Shown here one piece after another: positions 31,636-43,534 of a DNA stretch of 64,000 nt. The stretch's first letter is position 1, and each line of letters starts with the position of its first letter. The DNA comes from Psococerastis gibbosa (Eukaryota; Arthropoda; Insecta; Psocodea; Psocidae): positions 8,157,344 to 8,221,343 of the forward strand of contig OZ020487.1 of the NCBI GenBank assembly GCA_963971405.1, read 5' to 3'. The position numbers were made by a program, and so were the translations under genes. The notes under the pieces are model-generated. The model had not been told where the DNA came from and ran no database searches. It saw nothing but the letters and a program-made list of their open reading frames with translations.

Positions 31636-32022
31636 TGTAGCTTGTCGAAGGACGATGCAATTGAATAGGCAGTGTAGACTTGAATTGGTTTGTATTGCAG
31701 TGCTTCGACTCAAGTTAGAGTAATTTAACACACAGTGGTTACAATATGAGCTGTGAGACGAGAACGATACATGCTTACAATTAATATTGAATTTGATCCA
31801 GCCTGCTTCCATATAGAAAAACCAACTCTGTGTCCACAGCTAAAGGAGCTGATGAGACACAGAGGGTAGATTAAAGATATTATTGAATAAGAGAAATAAA
31901 TACGTAAAAGGAAGATTGAGGAATATTGAATTATCTGAATGTGAACAGCGCCATCTACCGGGAAAAAGGTGAAGCTGGAAGCAGACTGGTTATTACACAT
32001 GTGGGACTAAGTGGTCCCCACA
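31636..32022 (-). repeat. 3' LTR of the full gypsy element
   Basis: 387 bp. In element sense it begins TGTGGGGACC and ends GACAAGCTACA. A polypurine tract AGGAGGGGGG lies just inside it (about 32024-32036), overlapping the end of pol. No difference from the other LTR was noticed. Confidence 0.93.
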
Positions 32023-32033
32023 TTACCCCCCTC

Positions 32034-35000
32034 CTAAGACTGGAAGTCGGAGAAATGTCGTGGAACGTGGACGTGACGACCTGAGCGAGTGGTGCGAGTC
32101 GGTGGTGTCGGCACGACGTCAGTGGCAGGAAGTGGTGAGGAGACCTTCTCCTGAGGTTTATCTTGAGCAGGATGCTGATGCGGGGGGTTGATCGTAGACT
32201 GGTGAGACGGTTTGTCTGTACTGGCATTAATGTAGGCCGGCTTGACCCTGTCCATTGACACAGTAACCGCACGACCGCGGCTTGAAATCGTAACTGTTTT
32301 GTCGGTGCGACTTAACACAGGGAATGGTCCCGCATAAGGACGTTCGAGGGAAGCACGGACGTGGTCTTGTCTCACGAAAACGTGCGTGGCCTTGGCAAGG
32401 TCTTGTGGGATGAATGTTTGATGAGCCCCGTGTCTCTTGACGCGAGTGGGGCGTAGTGAGTCGAATTTCCTTCGAAGTGAGATGAGAGTGTCCGCCGGAC
32501 TCTGATTTGAAGGAGGAGTTGTCAGCATCTGTCCTGGTAGTTTTAATGGTTCACCATAGACCAGATCTGCTGGAGAAGCTTGAAGATCTTTCTTAAGAGT
32601 GGCGCGCATGCCCAGTAAAACTAGCGGAAGGGCTTCCGTCCATTTGTCATTGGCATGACACATAATGGAGGCTTTGAGTGAGCGGTGCATACGCTCTACC
32701 ATGCCGTTGGATGCAGGGTGGTAACTGGTAGTCCGTGCATGGTGAAATCCGCATAATCGGGCCAGGTCAGCAAACAAATGGCTCTCAAACTGTCGGCCGC
32801 GATCTGTAGTAATTGTCTCCGGGCACCCAAACCGGCTGATCCAGCAGGAAATGAGGGTTCTGGCGACGTTTTCGGCGGTGATGTTCACCATAGGAGCGGC
32901 TTCCGGCCATCGCGTGAAACGGTCAACGAGTGTTAACAAATACGTGTAGCCTTCCGACGGTGGTAATGGGCCTACAATGTCGAGGTGTATGTGCTGAAAC
33001 CGTCGGTCAGGCTGAGTAAAGGTTCCAATCGCAGTGAGGGTGTGTCGATGTATCTTGGACAATTGACAGTTGACACACAGACGAGCCCAAGCGCGGCAAT
33101 CCTTACGGATAGAAGGCCATATGTAGCGTTGGGCAACCAGGTTAGCAGACGCTGCTATTCCTGGGTGATGTAGGCTGTGTAGGTGCTCGAAAAGTTGTCG
33201 ACGTAATGGTTTGGGCACAAATGGGCGTTGTATGTCTTGACTAGAATCGCACGTAAGGACTGAATCAGAGCCCGGAATGGGAACATCAACGAGGATGAGG
33301 GACGTCTTTCTACTGGACCGAAGCTCTTTGAGTTCTCTGTCGTCTTTCTGAGCAGAAGAAAGTTGCTCAGGAGACACGGGAGTAGAGATTGCTTCGATTC
33401 TTGAGAATGCATCAGCGGCCATGTTGTCCTGCCCAGCGATGTATTGGATGTCCGTGGTGAATTGAGAGACGAATTCCATTTGCCGCATTTGGCGAGGTGA
33501 GCAACTTGTTTTTGGATTCTGAAAAGCGTGCGTCAACGGTTTGTGATCGGTATACACGACAAAAGCGCGCGCTTCTAGCAGGTAACGGAAATGACGAATG
33601 GCGTCGTGTACCGCAAGCAATTCGCGATCGTAGGCGGACCATGTTCGTTGGTTTTCTTTAAGTTTCTGCGAGAAGAATGCTAATGGCTGCCAATGATCGT
33701 TGATCCGTTGTTGGACTGTAGCTCCGATACTGGTGTCTGATGCATCTGTGACTAGTGCAATCGGAGCCGTATGATCTGGATGCGCGAGTAGGGTGATGCG
33801 TGCCAGACTGTGTTTGCATGAGCTGAAAGCTTCGGTAAGCTTTGTTGTCCATGGTATCGTAGCGTTCCCTTTTACCTTGTCTCCAGATAACAACGTGTTG
33901 AGTGGTGCTTGTTCGTTGGCTGCACTTGGTAGGAACCGGCGGTAGTAGTTAATCATGCCAAGGAAACGGCGTAGATCTTTGAATGTCTTTGGAAGAGGGT
34001 ATTCAGTGAGTGCCTTTACCCTGTCTGGTAGGGCTTGTGTGCCTTCTGCTGACACGAGGTAACCAAGAAAGCTGATTGACCCAACGCCGAGGGTACACTT
34101 GCTAGGATTAATGACTAGGCCATATTCTCGGAATCGTTGGAAGAGTTGACGTAGGTGTGATTCGTGCTCCTGCTTATCACTCGATGCAACCAGTACGTCG
34201 TCGATGTATGAATATGCCCACGGGAGGTCGCGTAGGATGTTATCCATGAAGCGTTGGAAGGTTTGAGCAGCATTGCGAAGACCGAATGTCATGAATGGGA
34301 ATTCGAAAAGGCCGAACGGAGTATTTATTGCTGTCTTTGGAATGTCACCATTGGAAACTGGTATCTGGGTGAATGCTTTGACCAGGTCTATTTTGCTGAA
34401 TACGGTTTTTCCTCGCAATTCTGCACTGAAATCTGCGATGTGGCGGACTGGGTACGCGTCAGGAATTGTTCGAGCATTGAGCCGTCTGTAGTCCCCGCAT
34501 GGGCGCCATGAATGGTCGCTTTTAGGTACTAGGTGTAATGGTGAGGCCCATGGGCTGTCGGACGGACGACATACGCCGGTCTGGATCATGTCGTTGAACT
34601 CCTTTTTGGCGATAATAAACTTGTCCGGGGCCAACCGGCGTGGGCGAGCGGAGACGGGAGGTCCGTCTGTCGTTCTAATGTAGTGGACCGTGGAGTGTTT
34701 GACCTGGTCTGTGGGTTGTCTCGGCCGCGTGAGGTCGCTAAACTCCTCAATTATTACTTTTAGACTGGCCGGGGTACTGTGCGGTATTGTTAAGGTAGAA
34801 ACGCTAGGTTGCTTGGAGGGGCTTTGACACAGGTTCGCCTTGCGATGCGTTGTCCCGTCGATCAGCTTTGAGTTCTGGAGATCCACCAGCAAATTAGAGG
34901 CTGCGAGAAAGTCTGCACCGATGATGGGTTGCGTGACATCGGCAATGATGAAATTCCAACGGAAACTGCGTCGTAATCCCAGGTCCAGTTGTTGAGCTGT

Positions 35001-35297
35001 TGTTCCGTACGTATTGATGATTGTGCCATTGGCGGCAGTCAGCTCGAGTTGAGTACGACGGAGCGGTAGGTTGAGACGGGCACGTGGAAAAACGCAGATG
35101 TCGGACCCTGTGTCAATGAGATAACGTATCTTGGTGCAAGGGTCCGTGATAAGAAGGCGATGTGAGGTTTTAAGCAGGTGTGTAGTGGCGCAGGCAGGCC
35201 CTGCCTTTACTGGCTGCGATCGTCGTTTTTCGGAAATCTGCATGGCTGCTGGCACTTTCTGGCCTTCCTCCCATAGGTTTGGTGGTAAAAACACCAA
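32034..35297 (-). CDS. pol: gypsy Pol polyprotein (protease, RT, RNase H, integrase)
   Basis: 1087 codons without a stop. Order: aspartic protease [17 protein letters not shown] (about residues 60-76); reverse transcriptase with [15 protein letters not shown] and the YIDDVLVAS catalytic box; RNase H starting [12 protein letters not shown] and including TDHKPL; integrase with an HHCC zinc region ([11 protein letters not shown]...CVNCQLSK), then the acidic residues of the D,D35E core in [21 protein letters not shown] and [10 protein letters not shown]; and a GPF-type C-terminal module ([15 protein letters not shown]). The reading frame overlaps gag by 91 nt in the -1 frame, so Pol is probably made by frameshifting, not from its own ATG. 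All catalytic motifs look intact. Confidence 0.94.
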   Translation of the reverse strand: MVFLPPNLWEEGQKVPAAMQISEKRRSQPVKAGPACATTHLLKTSHRLLITDPCTKIRYLIDTGSDICVFPRARLNLPLRRTQLELTAANGTIINTYGTTAQQLDLGLRRSFRWNFIIADVTQPIIGADFLAASNLLVDLQNSKLIDGTTHRKANLCQSPSKQPSVSTLTIPHSTPASLKVIIEEFSDLTRPRQPTDQVKHSTVHYIRTTDGPPVSARPRRLAPDKFIIAKKEFNDMIQTGVCRPSDSPWASPLHLVPKSDHSWRPCGDYRRLNARTIPDAYPVRHIADFSAELRGKTVFSKIDLVKAFTQIPVSNGDIPKTAINTPFGLFEFPFMTFGLRNAAQTFQRFMDNILRDLPWAYSYIDDVLVASSDKQEHESHLRQLFQRFREYGLVINPSKCTLGVGSISFLGYLVSAEGTQALPDRVKALTEYPLPKTFKDLRRFLGMINYYRRFLPSAANEQAPLNTLLSGDKVKGNATIPWTTKLTEAFSSCKHSLARITLLAHPDHTAPIALVTDASDTSIGATVQQRINDHWQPLAFFSQKLKENQRTWSAYDRELLAVHDAIRHFRYLLEARAFVVYTDHKPLTHAFQNPKTSCSPRQMRQMEFVSQFTTDIQYIAGQDNMAADAFSRIEAISTPVSPEQLSSAQKDDRELKELRSSRKTSLILVDVPIPGSDSVLTCDSSQDIQRPFVPKPLRRQLFEHLHSLHHPGIAASANLVAQRYIWPSIRKDCRAWARLCVNCQLSKIHRHTLTAIGTFTQPDRRFQHIHLDIVGPLPPSEGYTYLLTLVDRFTRWPEAAPMVNITAENVARTLISCWISRFGCPETITTDRGRQFESHLFADLARLCGFHHARTTSYHPASNGMVERMHRSLKASIMCHANDKWTEALPLVLLGMRATLKKDLQASPADLVYGEPLKLPGQMLTTPPSNQSPADTLISLRRKFDSLRPTRVKRHGAHQTFIPQDLAKATHVFVRQDHVRASLERPYAGPFPVLSRTDKTVTISSRGRAVTVSMDRVKPAYINASTDKPSHQSTINPPHQHPAQDKPQEKVSSPLPATDVVPTPPTRTTRSGRHVHVPRHFSDFQS

Positions 35298-36112
35298 GTT
35301 GGGTCTTGTTTAGGCGCTGGTGAACGGAACTGGCGCTGGAACCGTGGCTGTGTGGCACGTTGTCCGTATCTGTCGGCGAACTGTGCCTGTAGAGCCGCGA
35401 CGTTCTCTGTTAACGTCTTCAATAGGTCCACAGGGGCCATTGTGCACTCAAGAATCCGGTCACGTGTTGCTGAATTGATGGTGGCCATCTTGTCGGCGAG
35501 GTTCGCGACGTCACCTAGTGACAGGTGATCATGACCGATGATTGCCAATTGTATAGCGTGCGGGAGGCGTGACGTCCAAATGGTGCGTAAAACCGAGTCT
35601 GATATGGCTTTCTCTGCGAGGGCCCGCAGTCTCCGGAGAAAAGAGCTGGGAGTTTTGTCCCCTATGTCTTCCGACATTAGTAGCTGAATGCGACTGCTTG
35701 CTGGAAGACTCATTCGTTGGATTAACTGCGTTTTTAGCTCAGTGTATGGGTTTACTGGTACTGGGGCAGCTAACAAATCTGAGATCTCGCTGAGGGTACT
35801 TTGGTCGAGCGCTGAAAGGACGTGGTAATATTTCGTCGTTTCCATTGTGACCCCAGCAAGTGCGAACTGAGCCTCCGCTTGAGTGAACCACAGTGCCGGT
35901 GACAGGTTGGCCGACTGTGTCCAGAAGGGTGGAAGCTTGACCGAGACTGCCATCGTACTAGCAGGGCCTGTCATCTGGGTTGTAGCCGTGGGTGTCGGTG
36001 TTGTGGCTGTAGCAGTTGTAGCTGTAGCGGCTGTAGCTGTAGCGGTCGTAGCTGTAGCGGTTGTAGCTGTAGCGGTCGTAGCTGTAGGGGTTGTGGCTGT
36101 GGTCTGCGGCAT
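35207..36112 (-). CDS. gag: gypsy Gag protein
   Basis: 301 codons. Residues about 4-45 are a Thr/Ala tandem repeat (TTATATTATAT type), then the capsid-like part starting [20 protein letters not shown] with [12 protein letters not shown], which is typical of insect gypsy gags. Near the C-terminus is a CFYH...CQQPC zinc-knuckle-like motif. The stop at 35207 lies 91 nt inside pol. A near-canonical slippery stretch GAAAAAC sits shortly before the stop. Translation may really begin at the internal Met before the capsid core, since the repeat is unusual. Confidence 0.88.
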   Translation of the reverse strand: MPQTTATTPTATTATATTATATTATATAATATTATATTPTPTATTQMTGPASTMAVSVKLPPFWTQSANLSPALWFTQAEAQFALAGVTMETTKYYHVLSALDQSTLSEISDLLAAPVPVNPYTELKTQLIQRMSLPASSRIQLLMSEDIGDKTPSSFLRRLRALAEKAISDSVLRTIWTSRLPHAIQLAIIGHDHLSLGDVANLADKMATINSATRDRILECTMAPVDLLKTLTENVAALQAQFADRYGQRATQPRFQRQFRSPAPKQDPTWCFYHQTYGRKARKCQQPCRFPKNDDRSQ

Positions 36113-36189
36113 CTTGCAGGTTGTGGCTGTGCTGCTGCGGTGAATGTAGCTGCTCCGGGGTGGTTTCCACCGCCTATGGCCGGATGAGA

Positions 36190-36500
36190 CGTTCTGGAGG
36201 CTGGAACTGGAACTGGAACTGGCTGGAAGCTGGAACTGGAACTGGAACTGGAACGGGCTGGAACTGGCTGGAAGCTGGAACTGGAACTGGCTGGAAGCTG
36301 GAAGCTGGAACTGGCTGGAACTGGAACTGGCTGGAACTGGAACTGGCTGGAACTGGAGCTGGCTGGAACTGGAGCTGGCAGGAACTGGAGCTGGCTGGAA
36401 CTGGAGCTGGCTGGAACTGGAACTGGCTGGAATTGGCTGGAACTGGAATTGGCTGGAACTGGAACTGGCTGGAACTGGAGCTGGAACTGGAATCTGGAAG
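36190..36500. repeat. GGAACT/GGCTGGAACT minisatellite in the gypsy leader
   Basis: About 310 bp built of GGAACTGGAACTGGCTGGAA variants, between the 5' LTR and gag. In five of six frames it makes long meaningless open frames rich in Trp-Asn or Gln-Phe, which should not be annotated as proteins. Confidence 0.9.
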
Positions 36501-36530
36501 GCTGCTTGTTCCGTTGTCGAGGGTCACCAA

Positions 36531-36917
36531 TGTAGCTTGTCGAAGGACGATGCAATTGAATAGGCAGTGTAGACTTGAATTGGTTTGTATTGCAGTGCTT
36601 CGACTCAAGTTAGAGTAATTTAACACACAGTGGTTACAATATGAGCTGTGAGACGAGAACGATACATGCTTACAATTAATATTGAATTTGATCCAGCCTG
36701 CTTCCATATAGAAAAACCAACTCTGTGTCCACAGCTAAAGGAGCTGATGAGACACAGAGGGTAGATTAAAGATATTATTGAATAAGAGAAATAAATACGT
36801 AAAAGGAAGATTGAGGAATATTGAATTATCTGAATGTGAACAGCGCCATCTACCGGGAAAAAGGTGAAGCTGGAAGCAGACTGGTTATTACACATGTGGG
36901 ACTAAGTGGTCCCCACA
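36531..36917 (-). repeat. 5' LTR of the full gypsy element
   Basis: 387 bp, same sequence as 31636-32022. In element sense the primer binding site follows immediately. Right flank starts GGTA, the target duplication. Confidence 0.93.
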
Positions 36918-37474
36918 GGTATTTTTTATCGGCTGCAATTTAAAGTTACAATTAAAATTTAAAATAACCAGATAAGGTTAGGAACCAGGGCCCATGGACA
37001 GTTGAGAGTTCAAAAAAATCATATCATAGGCCCTATAAAGGGGACCAACATTTTAAAAAATTCCGGAGTATTCCGTATTCCGTGAATTATTTAAAAATAG
37101 TTAGGAATACGGCTGAAGTCGTTTGGCTGCCCAGCCTGGTACTCATCGTAGCCTACCATCATTAGTATTTAGTGCATTTAGTTTTTTTTCTACTACTGCA
37201 CCTAATAAGCTAAATGATGAAGCAGTGACACACCTAAATTTCAAATTATGTAAATAGACTTAAAGAAGCTTGTGTTTTGATATTACTAAATAATTAACGG
37301 AAAAATTAAAATTCCACGATTAAAAATTAATTAGACTTATATAGTGTTTGCAATTGAAAACTTCACTGCACTTTACAGAATAGTCAGCAGCACAGAACAC
37401 CAAAATAGCATGCAGTACCGTAGGCCAAAAGTAAATTACAGCATTACAACCCTTCACATTGAACTGTAGACTAA

Positions 37475-37858
37475 GGCGCCCATTCCATTGACCGGCTAGG
37501 GCTATTTCCAAAAGCAGTGACGTGGTAGCAGACATTCAAGACTTAGGTTGCGTTTCCACCGATCTCGCATTGTTGAATGCAAATGACATTGACGGAAATT
37601 AGAATTTTTCTTTTTATAGACATCTATTAAAATGTTTGTACTTAACATATCCCATGACGCCATATTTTAATTTTAGTTTGTTTGTTTGTGATTTTACTGT
37701 ATGATCATTGATCAATTTTAACTATGGCATTGAGGAAAATAAACATTTCCGTCAATTCTGCAATGCGAGGTCGGTGGAAACGCCACCTAAGTCTTGAATG
37801 TCTGCTACCACGTCACCGTTTTTGGAAATAGCCCTAGCCGGTCAATGGAATGGGCACC
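37475..37858. mobile_element. foldback MITE F5 (full nested composite)
   Basis: Same structure as F4: GGCGCCCATTCCATTGACCG outer arm, GCAGACATTCAAGACTTA, inner GGTTGCGTTTCCACCGATCT to GGTCGGTGGAAACGCCACC, core in the orientation opposite to F4. Flanks TAA and TAC. Confidence 0.88.
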
Positions 37859-37905
37859 TACGTACCTACAGTACCCACTGTTCTTGTGTTCTTAGCCCTT
37901 AGGTA

Positions 37906-38090
37906 CTCAAAAATTGTTGATCCCGGAATAGAATTATTTCCCACGGAATTCTGAGGTAAACCACGGAATGTGGCAGCCCTAATATATAATTATACGATGT
38001 TCTGTGGTTGGAGTCCACGAGCATGCGCAGTGCAAACGAATGGTGCAAACACAGGTGTTACGCTGACCGACTCGTGTCCTGTCTTTTTTT
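37906..38090. repeat. right arm of the ~190-bp inverted repeat
   Basis: Inverted partner of 31340-31530. Removing the gypsy element and MITE F5 leaves roughly 0.7 kb between the arms, so the original was a foldback of about 1 kb. Confidence 0.8.
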
Positions 38091-38215
38091 CTGCTTTGGC
38101 AGTGGCATTAGTGGCAATGAATCTGCCGACACTACTAGATTAATTATTCCCGCGTAAAATTTAAAACAGTTCACTATTGTCGTTCTACGTTTAAATAGGA
38201 GAAGGCTATATATAA

Positions 38216-38841
38216 TAGAGGTGGGGCGTTCCATCTGTCACTGATTTATAGCCGTGACTACGATGGTCACTGCAACCACCCTTTCGTACCCCAAAAAATA
38301 TTGGTGATTTGAGTCACACTGTCACCGATTTAGGCTATATTTTAAATAGCTTTGTTTCTAATACTCTGATAGTCGCATGGAAGAGCAAGGAACTCGCTCA
38401 GATTTAGCCTATGCACTAGGCAGTCTTAAGCGAAATTTCCCGAAATGCTTTCCGATCGTCTCACGTAAGCTAAACATAAGGTATACCCGAGACTGTCACC
38501 GTGACTGCTCCATAACTGGCTAGCTTTTAGTTTATATACAATATCTATATTACTACTTCTTACATTTCTTATTTTCTTAGCATAACGAAACAAAAGAATA
38601 ACCGACTTTAATTGTTAAGCGAAACGAATAAGTCTATGTAACTTATATAAGTCACTGTCAAGTAAGAGAAGTGACAGTGACTTTTGATTACTCATACCAA
38701 GATGTACCAAGATCTCTTAGATAGCAGGAACAAAAGCAGTCACTCCAGTGACAAAAATCACCAGTATTTGTATCAGTTACTGGCGAGTCACTGTCACCGG
38801 CCACTGTTGCTCCTGGAAATATTTGTCACGCCCCACCTCTA
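38216..38841. mobile_element. hAT-like non-autonomous TIR element
   Basis: The termini TAGAGGTGGGGCG and CGCCCCACCTCTA are perfect inverted repeats of the hAT type. The interior repeats GTCACTG/CAGTGAC motifs. No transposase frame. A target duplication is unclear because both flanks are TA-rich. Confidence 0.7.
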
Positions 38842-40242
38842 ATATATACTTAGGGTGCGTAAAAGTACCATCGCGTCGCTGCAGACCGTTATCAATAGGG
38901 CAATATGGTGGCTAAGGAGCAAACACAAAATAAGAAATTGCACTGGTTGAGGAGCGTACACAAGCTAATTACGCAGTTTTGACCAGGTCAAGGTCTCCAT
39001 TTTGCTATGCTGCAATAGTCATAGACAGTTAATAACTGTACAGCTGCAGTGTTTAAGAAATATTCCAGATAGTTCGCTTATGGCTAACGGGTGCCGCGTA
39101 AGGAATATTATGGGTCCGATCTTTTTAGCTAATTTAATAATTAGCAATGACACGTACATAGAGTTCTATACAAAAGTCGAACAAGTAGGTTGGTACAGCA
39201 GACATAATATGTCTATTTTACGCTATAGCCTGACTATGAAGTACTTATTATAAATTGTATCCATAATTCGACTTTTGGCTATTTATGAAGACTTCTGGTC
39301 TCGGTCTCGCAGCAAAGTTCCATGTTAAAAATACAAACACATGTAATGCACAATTTGCCAGAGCTAATAGATTCTCGGGTCAACAGTGAGTGCTAAGAAG
39401 TTTGATGGTAGGTAGAAGGCAATCTGGTCCGATTTTTCCATTTTTTTTTATATATCTGCATGAACCAAATTACAATATTATTACCACAAATTTTTTATTA
39501 AAATTAGCTGAAGTAACTAAATATATATCACCCAAGGCTATAATAATAGTTAATAGCGTAATGAAACAAATGCAGGAATGGAATAAATGAACAATAGACT
39601 ACTTGACAATTTTGAAAAACCATTTAAATAAAATAATTTAAACTATTTAAATACCGGTAGTAGTTTTATTTTATGCCCCTTAATTATTGCCTTAAAAAAA
39701 TCAAATTTAGTAGGCCCTACGACCAAAAATTATTTTTTTCCATCAATTTAAATTTGATGGTTAAAAAGGGGTCAAAGGGGCCCTTCCAAATGTAATTAAA
39801 TGGAGTACTTGCGTAGTGACGTCACATGATCACAGTTACTTTTTTTGTCCGAAAGTTACATAAGGAAAACATAAGCAGCAACCAATAGTTGTCCGATGAC
39901 GTCTACATTGACTCCATGTATAGCATCCCTGTTGGATTTACCTGCGCAAGAACTCCATTGTAACTGTTGTACTAAGAAAAAAATACAAATTATTATTATA
40001 ATTGATTACAGAATGCGACGGCCGCGGTTCAGCCGCCAGTAGTCTAGGGGAATGTGACGTCATTTACTTGTTAGTTGTTACCCTCTGATTTATTTATTTT
40101 ATTTTTTCAATTTTCATGCAAAAAAACGTGATTACGTTATTTTTTGTTAACTCCTTTACCTAGCTTATTACTCATTTAATGATTATATTTTTATAGCCTA
40201 TATATTTTAATTACTCTCAAGCAGCCTATTATGGTTCCTTAA
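38842..40242. other. intergenic stretch, nothing recognised
   Basis: AT-rich, with only short open frames lacking motifs. No splice-compatible conserved peptide was seen. Confidence 0.35.
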
Positions 40243-40667
40243 GGTGCCCATTCCACATACGTACAACGTCAATGAAAATTATGAAATTGAAGGACATTTC
40301 AATTTCTCATTGATGGGGGCCATTCCATATGTTTCTTCAAAAATTGACAATTTTCAATTGAAGCGTATACGCCAAATTTTTGAAATTTGTTTGCATTTGT
40401 TTCTTGAAATTGTATTTGCTTTCTTCGTCGCCTTATTATAATTTTTAAACAGAAATGCTTTCTTTTTAGAGAAATCAATTAAAATGGTTGTACTTGTCAT
40501 ATCCCACGACGCCATTTCTTAATTTTAGATTGTTTGTTTCATTGTTTGTGATTTTACTCTATGATCAATTGATCATTGATCAATTTTAACAATGGCATAG
40601 AGTAAAATTGAAATGTCCTTCAATTTCATAATTTTCATTGACGTTGTACGTATGTGGAATGGGCGGC
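40243..40667. mobile_element. foldback MITE F6 (different arms, common core)
   Basis: Arms GGTGCCCATTCCACATACGT / ACGTATGTGGAATGGGCGGC continue into CAACGTCAATGAAAATTATG. The core keeps the CATATCCCACGACGCCATTT and GATCATTGATCAATTTTAAC segments of F4/F5, but the arms differ. Flanks TTAA on both sides. Confidence 0.85.
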
Positions 40668-41149
40668 TTAAGGGTAGATAATAATAATAATAAACTTGGG
40701 CATACTATTATTCGCTTGGACTTGGAGAATATTTCTTAATGTAAAGTCTGCAAGTTTACAATAAGCATAAGGCCTACTCAATCTTAAATGTCAACAATAG
40801 GCGTTCAAACCCATAGAGCCATATGTAGAACAATAGTTTCACTAAAAATAAGTACTTTGTAGCCGAGAGGCTAATTGCACAAACTATTGCGAGGCGGATG
40901 CTTCTTGTGGTACAACGGAAAACTACTAACTTGACGAATTATTTACGGTACCGGAGAACTGACCTGGTAAACGTTCAGATTTTGAAATTTGTTTAGAGGA
41001 AGCAGACTATTGGCCAACCCCTGGATCACTCCAAAATCAGTTGGATTATATTTTGTATTTAAACAATCCTTACAGTAGGTAATAAAAATTTGGGCTATTT
41101 AAGTAGGAAGGCTATTTCATGTATAAAAGTTTTATTTTTATAAAAAAGA

Positions 41150-41312
41150 TTAATCGCATACAAACAATTTAATGAACGTATCCGTTTGACCTCTTCAGTC
41201 GCCTCTATAGGTTAGTACCCGTGTTGAGTTACGACACGTCTCCGATTGCATGGCGTGTAAAGACTCGCACAAGTGCAAGTACGCTACCACCTGGCCATCG
41301 AAGTCGATTAGT
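41150..41312 (-). repeat. SINE family S2, good copy
   Basis: Minus strand: TGGCCAGGTGGTAGCGTACT resembles a tRNA A box region, then TGTGCGAGTC, CAATCGGAGACGTGTCGTAA and a GAGGCGACTGAAGAGGTCAA 3' part. Likely tRNA-derived. Confidence 0.6.
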
Positions 41313-41564
41313 AGTAGCCTACTATAAGGGATTTTTTAGTTTTGATACAGTGATTTTTCCATGAAGCCTCGACAGAAACATACCTAATTATCAAATTTAT
41401 GGAAAACTTACAACATCAAAATTTAATACCTTATAATGGTGTATGAAATAGATATTTACTATTTGAATAGACCAAATCTTTTTAACACACGTATTAAATA
41501 AAATAAAAAATTTAAGCCCAATGTTTTTGGCGGGATCCAAGGGTGACCAGCTTCCTCTTTTATA

Positions 41565-41945
41565 AGTGTACAGCCCGAGGGAAATTGGCAGTCCGAAATT
41601 TATTACTTTTTATTTTTTATTTAATTAACTAAGCATGTTATTAAAGATTTGGCTCATCAAAGTTGTAGAAGACTACTTCATGCATTATATAATAAGGTAT
41701 TTTTAGTTTTCGAAATTGTAGTTTTTTCATAACCATGCAAATATTTTATAAACAATAACTTTTCACGTATAATAGATTTAATAAAAAAAACTACAATTTC
41801 GAAACTAAAAATACCTTATTATATGATGCATGAAGTAGTCGTATGCAACTTTGATGAGCCAAATCTTTAATAACATGCTTAGTTAATTAAATAAAAAATA
41901 AAAAGTATTAAATTCCGGCTTCCACTTTCCTACGGGCTGTACACT
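41565..41945. mobile_element. foldback MITE, AGTGTACAGCCCG arms
   Basis: Arms of about 165 bp start AGTGTACAGCCCG and end CGGGCTGTACACT, continuing through TATTTAATTAACTAAGCATG and ACTTCATGCATTATATAATA. The loop is about 60 bp. Half copies are at 3985-4090 and 57850-58660. Confidence 0.8.
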
Positions 41946-42054
41946 CTTAATATACAGTATATTCAACCTTAAGTTTCAATACAAATTATGCCTGCTGGGC
42001 TAATAACGTTGATCCCAGGCCTTGATGCCAGTCTTTTAAAGGACCTGCATCAAT

Positions 42055-42386
42055 ACTACAATACATGTGAATTTAAAAGAAATCGTTGGAGCCGTTTTTG
42101 AGAAATAATTTTTTAGACGTTTCTTTTGGAGTTTTTTGAGAATAAAAGCCCCCCAAATTAAGTTAGCCCCAAATAAAAAAAAATTGTTCCGAGGTATGAT
42201 TTTTGTAAACCTACATGCAAAATCAACCGAGTAGTTTGCCCGGAAATCGACGCACAGACAGACATTTCGTAAAAAACACTTTTTTTGGTTCCTGGGACCT
42301 CAAAACGTGTAAATCCGTTGAGATCCCGGAATAGAAAATTTCGACCATCACAAAGTTTTCCTTATACTACGTATAAATTGGAAAGC
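42055..42386 (+). mobile_element. Rep-A, truncated copy
   Basis: Matches the right part of 28222-29049, ending with the terminal ATAAATTGGAAAGC at 42386. Confidence 0.7.
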
Positions 42387-42389
42387 AAA

Positions 42390-42575
42390 AAGGACAATGC
42401 GGCAAATTAAAACAAGCAGGCAGGGCTGACAGAAAGTTTCTCTGCATTTAACATGCTATTTAAATAGCTTTATCATGAAAGTGATTAGCTTATGGCGTGG
42501 CGAGAACCTCAGTCACAATTTTTTGCCGCTTCATTGCTTACTCTGTGGATGCTCATATGAATTACCCGCCTGGTG
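42390..42575 (+). repeat. Rep-D copy
   Basis: Same family as 6540-6785. Directly follows the Rep-A copy. Confidence 0.45.
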
Positions 42576-43098
42576 CTACATAGTACTAGGTGTAAACAAT
42601 TCTAAACAGTTCTTAAAATTTTCAAAAAAGTAGCATTTACTTAAGCATTAAGGGATAAACTAAAATAAACCTAACCATGTTTTACAATTAGCCTAATGAG
42701 GGTTGCAAATACCTCTTCTGTCTGTCTGTCTGTCTGTCCGACCATCAACGCTTCCAGAATAGCGACAGGAAAAACGTAGAATTAGAGAAAATAAAGCCTT
42801 TTGGCATTAATTTACTTCGTTTGGTCTGAGCTACCTTAATTTCTTACGTGCTAAGCTATAAAAAACATTCTAAGTTCCTAATTAAAACAAAAATTAAGGC
42901 ACTTTCACTTCTACATGGGTACATTTTTTTAAATTTTTTTTAAGCACAGTAGTATAAAAATAATACAATTTAAAAAAATAATAATAATAAAATAACACTA
43001 TTAACTAATGAAGATATTTTTTAATGCGCAATTAAAACATAAGTAAACGGTGCCACTAGAACAATCATAAGGTCTTATACGGTGGTACGATCATGTAT

Positions 43099-43478
43099 GG
43101 TGCCCATTCCATTGACCGGCTAGGGCTATTTCCAAAAACGGTGACGTGGTAGCAGACATTCAAGACTTAGGTGGCGTTTCCACCGACCTCGCATTGCAGA
43201 ATTGACGGAAATGTTTATTTTCCTCTATGCCATAGTTAAAATTGATCAATGATCATACAGTAAAATCACAAACAAACTAAAATTAAAAAATGGCGTCATG
43301 GGATATGTTAAGTACAAACATTTTAATAGATTTCTATAAAAAGAAAAATTCTAATTTCCGTCAATGTCATTTGCATTCTGCAATGCGAGATCGGTGGAAA
43401 CGCAACCTAAGTCTTGAATGTCTGCTACCACGTCACTGTTTTTGGAAATAGCCCTAGCCGGTCAATGGAATGGGCGCC
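43099..43478. mobile_element. foldback MITE F7 (full nested composite)
   Basis: Near twin of F4, arms GGTGCCCATTCCATTGACCG to GGTCAATGGAATGGGCGCC, inner hairpin GGTGGCGTTTCCACCGACCT. Confidence 0.88.
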
Positions 43479-43534
43479 TAAAGACGGTTGGATGAGAGGA
43501 GACAGGGGTAGGTATGGTTTCAGAAAGAAGGCTA

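Larger units (their letters stand above)
31636..36917 (-). mobile_element. full-length Ty3/gypsy LTR retrotransposon, probably recent
   Basis: 5282 bp: two 387-bp LTRs, target duplication GGTA (31632-31635 and 36918-36921), candidate primer binding site TTGGTGACCC directly after the 5' LTR (36530 downward), leader with a minisatellite (36190-36500), gag, then pol in the -1 frame. The LTRs look identical, including the peptides their shadows encode, so the insertion is young. No env-like third frame is present. It lies intergenic between OPLAH and BRI3, inside a pre-existing inverted-repeat structure. Confidence 0.95.

Noticed and set aside
36091-36618. Long open frames of Trp-Asn, Leu-Glu and Gln-Phe-Pro repeats on both strands
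   Set aside because: They are translations of the GGAACT minisatellite in the gypsy leader; every frame is open because the repeat lacks stops.
39002-39253. 83-codon open frame
   Set aside because: Isolated, ordinary AT-rich composition, no motif, no splice partners.
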